DNA from: Glaciimonas sp.
GTDB taxonomy: Bacteria > Pseudomonadota > Gammaproteobacteria > Burkholderiales > Burkholderiaceae_D
Direction: 5' to 3'
NCBI GenBank assembly: GCA_012927585.1
Contig: JABBOY010000035.1
Location: 124,001 to 188,000, forward strand
DNA: 64,000 nt
The position numbers were made by a program, and so were the translations under genes. Below the pieces are notes generated by a model. It had not been told where the DNA came from. It was given only the letters and a program-made list of their open reading frames with translations, and ran no database searches. This document shows, one piece after another, positions 58,113 to 64,000 of the stretch (position 1 is the stretch's first letter; each line of letters starts with the position of its first letter).

Positions 58113-58283
58113 ATGCTGATCAAATTGTTAAACGGTGTATTTGACCCGCCGCCCGATTATCTGAGTGTCCCTTGGCTCTACCTGATGATGCTCGTGAGCG
58201 TCGCATTCGCCGCCGCTATCGCGGTAAAAGGCTTTCAGCGAGAAACAAGGGTGTCTGCGGTGCAAAGGATGCGAGAAATTTAA
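58113..58283 (+). CDS. small membrane protein (56 residues)
   Basis: An ATG-started open frame encodes one hydrophobic segment (about residues 18-42, WLYLMMLVSVAFAAAIAVKG) followed by a short basic tail. The N-terminus is amphipathic with a DPPPDYLSVP stretch. No close ribosome site is visible, so it is tentative. I do not know the family. It occupies the gap between the metallophosphoesterase and the convergent hrpA gene. Confidence 0.45.
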   Translation: MLIKLLNGVFDPPPDYLSVPWLYLMMLVSVAFAAAIAVKGFQRETRVSAVQRMREI

Positions 58284-58319
58284 GTTACCCCGGCTGAGCA
58301 GGAGGATTACCTTATTTAT

Positions 58320-61300
58320 TTATCGCTGCATTGAGTCCCATACTTTCTGCAGCCGTTTGGACGATACCGGCATTGGCGTGCGCAGTTCCTGCGCGTATAG
58401 CGAGACCCGCAACTCTTCCAGCAACCAGCGGAATTCGGTCATCTTCGGATCAGCGTGCCGGTCTTTTAACGCACGCTGCCAGGGCGTTGCAACGGCAGCC
58501 CATTCCGCCATCAGCTTGGCGTCGCGTGCCGGATCGGCGCGTAGCTTGTCCAGCCGGACATTGATTGCCTTGAGATAACGCGGAAAATGCGCCAGTTGCG
58601 CATAGGCGTTGTCTGCCAGAAAACGTTTGCCAATCAAGGCTTGCAATTGCGCCTGCATGTCGGCTGTCGCTGCCGCATGGGCTTTGACGCCTTGCAGCTT
58701 CTTCGGCAAGCTGTGGAATTCGGTCATTATCTGACCGATCAGGCGCGCGATTTCATTGGCCAGCAAGCCCAACCGCGACTTGCCTTCGTCGCGCCGCTGG
58801 TCGAATGCGGCGGCATTGGTCGGCAACGGTTCCTGCAGACAGGCAATATCGAGCGCGGTCTGGATGATCTGGTCGCGCAATTCTTCCTGGGTGCCGAGCG
58901 CCATGAATTGCATGCCCATTTGCTGCATTCCCGGAATGTTTTTTTCCAGATACTTGACCTGTTCCTTCAACTGCAAGGCGAACAAGCGGCGCAGGCCAAT
59001 CCGGTGGGTACGCTGCGCAACGGCAGGGTCGTCGAACACTTCCAGCGTGCAATGGGTTTTTTGATCCACCAAAGCAGAAAAACCGATCAGCGTTTGCTTG
59101 CCTTGCTGCACTTCCAGCAGTTCCGGCAGGGTGCCGAACGACCAACTGGTCAGGTTTTCCTGCTGAGGGGAATTACTGGCTGTGCCGGTAATTTGCCCGA
59201 CGACGGCATTGTTTGCGGTGGCCGGTTTGTCGCCACGACCCGTAATGTGCGCGATGTGAGGTGCGCCACCGCCGGATGCCGTCACGGCCTGCACTGCCAG
59301 TTTTTGAAAACTCTCCCTTGCCTGCCCGCCGAATTCGGCGCGCAAGGCGGCCAGATTGCGGCCCATTTCCAGTTGCCGGCCATGCTCATCGATGACCTTG
59401 ATGTTCATGGTGTGATGGGTTGGCAAGGTTTCCTGTTTAAAATCGGTGGTCAGCGGCACCAGCCCGACTTGCTCGCGGATGTCGGCGATCAGCGCATCAA
59501 TCAGATTGCCCTTGCCGAACTCGGCCCGCTCGCAAAAGTCTGCGGCGTAGCTCGGCAGCGGCACGCAGTGGCGGCGCAGTTTTTGCGGCAGCGATTTCAG
59601 CAGCAGATGGATTTTTTCCTTCAGCATGCCGGGCACCAGCCAGTCGCAGCGGTCGGCGCTGATCTGGTTCAGCGCATACAGCGGCACGGCCAGGGTGACC
59701 CCGTCGCGTGGGCTGCCGGGCTCGAAATGATAGGTCAGCAGCATTTCGGCACCGGCTACCATCAGCTTTTTCGGAAACAAGTCGGTGGTGATACCGGCCG
59801 CTTCATGCCGCATCAAATCGTCGCGATTCAGATACAGCAGCTTGAGATTCGTGGCAGTGACATCCTTGTGCCACTTTTCGAACGTGATGCCGTTGCAGAT
59901 GTCTGCCGGAATAATTTGGTCGTAAAAAGCGGCGATCAGCGCTTCATCGACCAGCACATCAACCCGACGCGACTTGTGTTCCAAGTTTTCAATTTCTCGC
60001 ACCAGCTTGTGGTTGAAAGCGAAAAACGGTGCGCGGGTGTCGAATTCGCCGTCAACCAGCGCGTCGCGGATGAAAATTTCGCGTGCTTCCTTGGGATTAA
60101 TCAGCGCGTAATTGATGCGGCGCTGGCTATACACCACCAGCCCGTACAAAGTGGCGCGCTCGGAAGCCGAGACTTGCGCTGTGCGTTTTTCCCAGCGCGG
60201 TTCGCCCCAGGATTTCTTCAGCAGATGGCTGCCGACGCGCTCCAGCCATTCCGGCTGAAGCTGCGCGACGCAGCGCGCATACAGCCGCGTGGTATCGACC
60301 AGTTCGGCCGCCATCACCCAGCGCCCCGGTTTCTTGAGCAGGCTGGAGCCGGGCCAGATATGGAATTTAATGCCGCGTGCGCCCAAAAAATGGGACTCGT
60401 CTTCGGCCTTGAAACCGACGTTGCCGAGCAAGCCAGTCAGCAGCGCGCTGTGCAGATTCTCGTACGTGGCCGGCGCTTCGTTGAGCCGCCAGCCCTGCTC
60501 GCGCACGATGGTCAGCAACTGCGTGTGGACGTCGCGCCATTCGCGCAGCCGCATTTGCGATAGAAAGTTGGCGCGGCAATTGTCTTGCAACTGGCGGTTG
60601 GTTTTCTTGTGTTCAATCGCGTCTTCGAACCATTTCCAGATTTTCAGATAACTCTGGAATTCCGATTTCTCGTCGGCAAATTTCTTGTGCGCAGCATCGG
60701 CTGCGGCCTGCGCCTCCATCGGCCGATCACGCGGGTCTTGCACCGACAAGGCCGACGCGATAATCAATACTTCGGTCAGGCAGACATTTTCCAGCGCGGC
60801 CAGAATCATGCGCCCGACACGCGGATCGAGCGGCAGTTTTGCCAGCTTGTGACCGAGTGCGGTCAATGCATTGTTTTCATCGACAGCGCCCAACTCTTGC
60901 AACAATTGGTAGCCGTCGGCAATCGCCCGCCCCGGCGGCGGTTCGATGAAAGGAAACGTTTCGACATCGGCCAGATGCAAGGACTTCATGCGCAAAATGA
61001 CCGCCGCCAGCGACGAGCGCAGGATTTCCGGCTCGGTGAATTTCGGCCGCAGCAAATAATCCTGTTCTTCATACAGACGAATGCACACGCCGGCGGCGAC
61101 CCGGCCGCAACGCCCGGCGCGTTGATTAGCCGCCGATTGCGCAATCGGCTCGATCTGCAATTGCTCGACTTTGTTGCGATAACTGTATCGCTTCACCCGC
61201 GCCAAACCGGCATCGACCACGTAGCGAATACCGGGCACAGTCAGCGAAGTCTCGGCCACATTGGTGGCCAGCACGATGCGACGTCCATTCGACGTCTTGA

Positions 61301-62174
61301 AGACGCGCTCCTGCTCCTGCGCCGACAAGCGGGCAAACAGCGGCAGAATCTCCACATGCGCCGGATGGTGCTTGCGCAGCGCTTCAGCGGTGTCGCGGAT
61401 TTCTCGCTCGCCGGGCAAAAACACTAGCACGTCGCCGGAACCGATACGGCACAATTCATCGACCGCATCGGTAATCGCCGTCATCAGATCGCGATCCTTA
61501 TCCTTGGCGTCGGCTTGCACCGGGCGATAACGCAACTCGACCGGATACAGTCGGCCCGAAACTTCAATCACCGGCGCCGGGTGCGCCTCGCTGCCAAAAT
61601 GGCGTGCAAAACGGTTGGCGTCGATGGTGGCGGACGTGATGATCACTTTCAAATCCGGCCGCCGTGGCAACAATTGCTTCAGGTAACCCAACAGAAAATC
61701 GATATTCAGGCTGCGTTCGTGCGCTTCATCAATGATGATGGTGTCATATTGTTTCAGCAACGGATCGGTCTGGGTTTCGGCCAGCAAGATACCGTCCGTC
61801 ATCAGCTTGACCGATGCGCCGCGGGTTAGCGTATCGGCAAAGCGCACCTTGAAACCGACATGCTCGCCCAAGGGAGAGCCGATTTCCTGCGCGATGCGCT
61901 TGGCGGTGGAGGAAGCCGCGATGCGGCGCGGCTGAGTGTGGCCGATCAGGCCAAGCTGGCCTCGGCCCAGTTCCAGGCAAATTTTCGGCAATTGCGTAGT
62001 CTTGCCGGAGCCGGTTTCGCCGCAAACGATGATGACCTGATGCGCTTGCAAGGCTACTGCAATGTCGGCACGCATGCCGGACACCGGCAATTCTTCCGGG
62101 AAAGTAATCGGTGGCAGCGGATTGCGAAATGGGATTACGGCAGGTTTTGGCTGCGAACGAGGGGAATTTGACAT
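58320..62174 (-). CDS. hrpA: ATP-dependent RNA helicase HrpA (DEAH box)
   Basis: HrpA is a DEAH-box RNA helicase that rescues stalled or collided ribosomes. From the ATG at 62174 the protein is about 1,284 residues. It has Walker A GETGSGKT (residues 52-59), the DEAH motif in IIIDEAHERSLN, TSATIDANRF, and the QRAGRCGR motif, then HA2/OB-fold regions and a long C-terminal DUF3418 part. It is divergent from argA, with about 65 bp between them. Confidence 0.95.
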   Translation of the reverse strand: MSNSPRSQPKPAVIPFRNPLPPITFPEELPVSGMRADIAVALQAHQVIIVCGETGSGKTTQLPKICLELGRGQLGLIGHTQPRRIAASSTAKRIAQEIGSPLGEHVGFKVRFADTLTRGASVKLMTDGILLAETQTDPLLKQYDTIIIDEAHERSLNIDFLLGYLKQLLPRRPDLKVIITSATIDANRFARHFGSEAHPAPVIEVSGRLYPVELRYRPVQADAKDKDRDLMTAITDAVDELCRIGSGDVLVFLPGEREIRDTAEALRKHHPAHVEILPLFARLSAQEQERVFKTSNGRRIVLATNVAETSLTVPGIRYVVDAGLARVKRYSYRNKVEQLQIEPIAQSAANQRAGRCGRVAAGVCIRLYEEQDYLLRPKFTEPEILRSSLAAVILRMKSLHLADVETFPFIEPPPGRAIADGYQLLQELGAVDENNALTALGHKLAKLPLDPRVGRMILAALENVCLTEVLIIASALSVQDPRDRPMEAQAAADAAHKKFADEKSEFQSYLKIWKWFEDAIEHKKTNRQLQDNCRANFLSQMRLREWRDVHTQLLTIVREQGWRLNEAPATYENLHSALLTGLLGNVGFKAEDESHFLGARGIKFHIWPGSSLLKKPGRWVMAAELVDTTRLYARCVAQLQPEWLERVGSHLLKKSWGEPRWEKRTAQVSASERATLYGLVVYSQRRINYALINPKEAREIFIRDALVDGEFDTRAPFFAFNHKLVREIENLEHKSRRVDVLVDEALIAAFYDQIIPADICNGITFEKWHKDVTATNLKLLYLNRDDLMRHEAAGITTDLFPKKLMVAGAEMLLTYHFEPGSPRDGVTLAVPLYALNQISADRCDWLVPGMLKEKIHLLLKSLPQKLRRHCVPLPSYAADFCERAEFGKGNLIDALIADIREQVGLVPLTTDFKQETLPTHHTMNIKVIDEHGRQLEMGRNLAALRAEFGGQARESFQKLAVQAVTASGGGAPHIAHITGRGDKPATANNAVVGQITGTASNSPQQENLTSWSFGTLPELLEVQQGKQTLIGFSALVDQKTHCTLEVFDDPAVAQRTHRIGLRRLFALQLKEQVKYLEKNIPGMQQMGMQFMALGTQEELRDQIIQTALDIACLQEPLPTNAAAFDQRRDEGKSRLGLLANEIARLIGQIMTEFHSLPKKLQGVKAHAAATADMQAQLQALIGKRFLADNAYAQLAHFPRYLKAINVRLDKLRADPARDAKLMAEWAAVATPWQRALKDRHADPKMTEFRWLLEELRVSLYAQELRTPMPVSSKRLQKVWDSMQR

Positions 62175-62240
62175 TGATTCTTTGTGATGATGTGGCGCTG
62201 AATTTCGCACGATTGGAGCAGAGCGAATTATAATGCGCCC

Positions 62241-63551
62241 ATGGAAAATTCACTTCAATTCGTCCAGTGGCTACGTTCTGTCGCGCCCTATGTTCATGCC
62301 TTTCGCGGGAAGACCTTTGTGGTCGCTTTCCCGGGCGAACTGGTCACAGCGGGCGCGCTGCCGGTGCTGGCGCAAGATTTGTCGCTACTGCATGCGCTCG
62401 GCATCAAAATCGTGATCGTACACGGCTCGCGCCCGCAAGTGGCGGAACAGTTGGCGCTGCGCAATGTCGAAGGATTTTTTCACAATGGCATACGCATCAC
62501 CGACACTGCCGCACTGGAATGTGCGAAAGAAGCCGCAGGCGAATTGCGGCTCGACATCGAAGCCGCGTTTAGCCAGGGTTTGCCAAATACACCGATGGCA
62601 CACGCCGCAATTACCATCATTTCCGGCAACTTCGTCACGGCGCGCCCGCTCGGCATCGTCGATGGAGTCGACCTGCAATTGACCGGGCAAACCCGCAAGA
62701 TTGCTTACGAAACGATTGATCAAATTCTCAATGCCGGTAGCCTGGTACTGTTGTCGCCACTGGGATTTTCACCCACCGGTGAAGCGTTCAACTTGACTAT
62801 GGAAGATGTTGCAGTTTCTGCCGCCATCGCGTTACGAGCCGAAAAACTGATCTTCATTACCGAAACACCAATGATGCTGGACAGTGCCGGGGTCGAAATA
62901 CGCGAATTATCCTCAGCCCAGGCCGACTCCGTAATCAATGCTGGATATTTGCACGACGACACCGCGTTTTATTTAAAAAGCTGCGTTAGCGCCTCCCGAA
63001 GTGGCATTCCGCGTGTCCATATAGTGCCATTCGATCTGGATGGCTCGGCCCTGCTGGAATTATTTACCCATGATGGCGTGGGCACCATGATCAGTTACGA
63101 AAACCTGGAAAGCCTGCGCGAAGCAACGATTGAAGATGTCGGCGGTATCCTGAAGTTGATAGAACCGCTGGAAGCCGACGGCACCTTGGTCAAGCGTGGG
63201 CGCGAACTGCTCGAGCGCGAAATCGATTATTTCTCGGTCATCGAACACGATGGCGTGATTTTCGGTTGCGCGGCGCTGTATCCATTCCATTCCGAAAAGA
63301 TGGCAGAAATGGCGTGCCTGACAGTCAACCCGGACGTGCAAGCCCAAGGCGACGGCGAGCGCCTTCTCAAGCATATGGAAAAACGCGCGCGCCTGGCCGG
63401 CTTCAACAAACTGTTTGTGCTCACCACGCGCACCGCGCACTGGTTCCTGAAACGCGGCTTTATCAGGGCAACTGTCGACGCACTGCCAAAAGACCGGCAA
63501 CACATGTATAACTGGCAGCGCAAATCGCTGGTTTTGATCAAGAATCTTTAA
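62241..63551 (+). CDS. argA: amino-acid N-acetyltransferase
   Basis: ArgA makes N-acetylglutamate, the first step of arginine synthesis. The 436-residue protein has an N-terminal amino-acid kinase-like domain ([14 protein letters not shown]-type start, [32 protein letters not shown]) that mediates arginine feedback, and a C-terminal GNAT domain ([38 protein letters not shown]). It is divergent from hrpA and followed by yggX. Confidence 0.96.
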   Translation: MENSLQFVQWLRSVAPYVHAFRGKTFVVAFPGELVTAGALPVLAQDLSLLHALGIKIVIVHGSRPQVAEQLALRNVEGFFHNGIRITDTAALECAKEAAGELRLDIEAAFSQGLPNTPMAHAAITIISGNFVTARPLGIVDGVDLQLTGQTRKIAYETIDQILNAGSLVLLSPLGFSPTGEAFNLTMEDVAVSAAIALRAEKLIFITETPMMLDSAGVEIRELSSAQADSVINAGYLHDDTAFYLKSCVSASRSGIPRVHIVPFDLDGSALLELFTHDGVGTMISYENLESLREATIEDVGGILKLIEPLEADGTLVKRGRELLEREIDYFSVIEHDGVIFGCAALYPFHSEKMAEMACLTVNPDVQAQGDGERLLKHMEKRARLAGFNKLFVLTTRTAHWFLKRGFIRATVDALPKDRQHMYNWQRKSLVLIKNL

Positions 63552-63606
63552 TTTTCAATCTTTAAGTTCAACCATTCCCGCAAAGATGGCACCCAAGGAG
63601 AACACA

Positions 63607-63879
63607 ATGGCACGCACGATTCACTGCATCAAATTGAACAAGGAAGCTGAAGGACTGGATTTCCCACCGTATCCGGGGGAACTCGGAAAAAAGATTTACG
63701 AAAGCGTATCGAAAGAAGCGTGGGCCGGTTGGCTCAAACACCAGACCATGCTGGTCAACGAAAATCGCCTGAATCTGGCCGATCTACGCGCCCGTAAATA
63801 TTTGGCGACGCAGATGGAAAAATATTTCTTTGGCGAAGGTGCCGATGCCGCGACGGGATATGTACCACCGACAGAGTAA
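63607..63879 (+). CDS. yggX: Fe(2+)-trafficking protein YggX
   Basis: YggX is a small protein that protects iron-sulfur enzymes against oxidative damage and may move Fe(II). The 90-residue protein is a full-length member: [32 protein letters not shown], with the conserved Cys7, and [27 protein letters not shown] lies close before the ATG. It is 55 bp after argA and ends in a terminator. Confidence 0.96.
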   Translation: MARTIHCIKLNKEAEGLDFPPYPGELGKKIYESVSKEAWAGWLKHQTMLVNENRLNLADLRARKYLATQMEKYFFGEGADAATGYVPPTE

Positions 63880-63904
63880 ATAGTTACGGCTTCACCATAA
63901 AAAT

Positions 63905-63936
63905 AGCCCGCTGATTTGCATCTGCGGGCTGTTTTT
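63905..63936. terminator. terminator after yggX, probably bidirectional
   Basis: AGCCCGC (63905-63911) and GCGGGCT (63924-63930) form a 7-bp GC-rich stem followed by GTTTTT; an A-rich run lies on the other side. It also serves the convergent gene at the window end. Confidence 0.8.
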
Positions 63937-63958
63937 ACGTGTGCTGCCAGTTACCGGA

Positions 63959-64000
63959 CTACGCCAACAAATCTGCAATCGACAAGCTGTTGTAATCCTC
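63959..64000 (-). CDS. C-terminal end of an unidentified protein (partial)
   Basis: The minus strand is open from the window edge to a TAG at 63961-63959 and encodes EDYNSLSIADLLA, the last 13 residues of a protein whose body lies outside. The terminator just beyond fits a real gene end. The family cannot be named from this piece. Confidence 0.45.
   Translation of the reverse strand, partial: EDYNSLSIADLLA

Noticed and set aside
58587-60563. 658-codon open frame opposite hrpA
   Set aside because: Its translation shows no family features and it lies wholly on the complement of a well-conserved helicase gene; long antisense frames are common in such codon use.

Overview
The window looks like chromosome from a betaproteobacterium (Burkholderiales or Nitrosomonadales level; I cannot name the genus). 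This rests on the DUF2863 gene, the long minus-strand core block ndk-rlmN-pilW-rodZ-ispG-hisS-yfgM-bamB-der-hfq-hflX-hflK-hflC-hisZ-purA, the presence of hisZ, and a HrpA of about 1,285 residues.

Layout. 1-3500: end of an unknown gene, a small secreted protein, a DUF2863 protein, an M14 carboxypeptidase and tRNA-Pro(GGG). 3500-14900: an accessory region with a Phd/PIN toxin-antitoxin pair, a conserved small protein, a frameshifted serine recombinase with a res-like site, a DUF3775-like protein, a tightly coupled four-gene candidate defence operon (C5 DNA methyltransferase, phosphoribosyltransferase-like protein, P-loop ATPase, unknown alpha/beta protein), a protein with a CoiA-like zinc-finger start, a truncated IS21 istB and a complete-looking IS3-family element. 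14950-20840: yceH, cysE, rlmB, rnr, tRNA-Leu(CAG) and a phosphoribosyltransferase. 20760-36370: the core block above, almost all co-directional with short gaps or overlaps. A pentanucleotide repeat fills the hisS-yfgM junction.

36800-47280: a nitrous-oxide reduction cluster. nosZ (Tat type) stands alone behind an FNR-like box and ends in a strong hairpin. nosR-nosD-nosF-nosY-nosL, an unknown 217-residue gene, a c-type cytochrome lipoprotein and an apbE follow as a second unit with its own FNR-like box. Together they supply the enzyme, its copper-site assembly (NosDFYL), the flavoprotein NosR and its likely flavinyl transferase (ApbE).

47630-57180: an OsmC protein, then a cluster that reads as a sulfide/persulfide response. 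It holds an ArsR-type repressor with the BigR/SqrR cysteine pair, two DUF2892 membrane proteins, a three-cysteine sulfide:quinone oxidoreductase placed between the adaptor and pump genes of an RND efflux system, a DUF302 protein and a TolC-like channel. 57200-64000: a metallophosphoesterase, a small membrane protein, hrpA, divergent argA, yggX, a terminator and the end of a convergent gene.

The main candidate for a little-described system is the four-gene operon at 6799-12088. All coordinates and motifs were read by eye; family names come from motif recognition, not from a database search.
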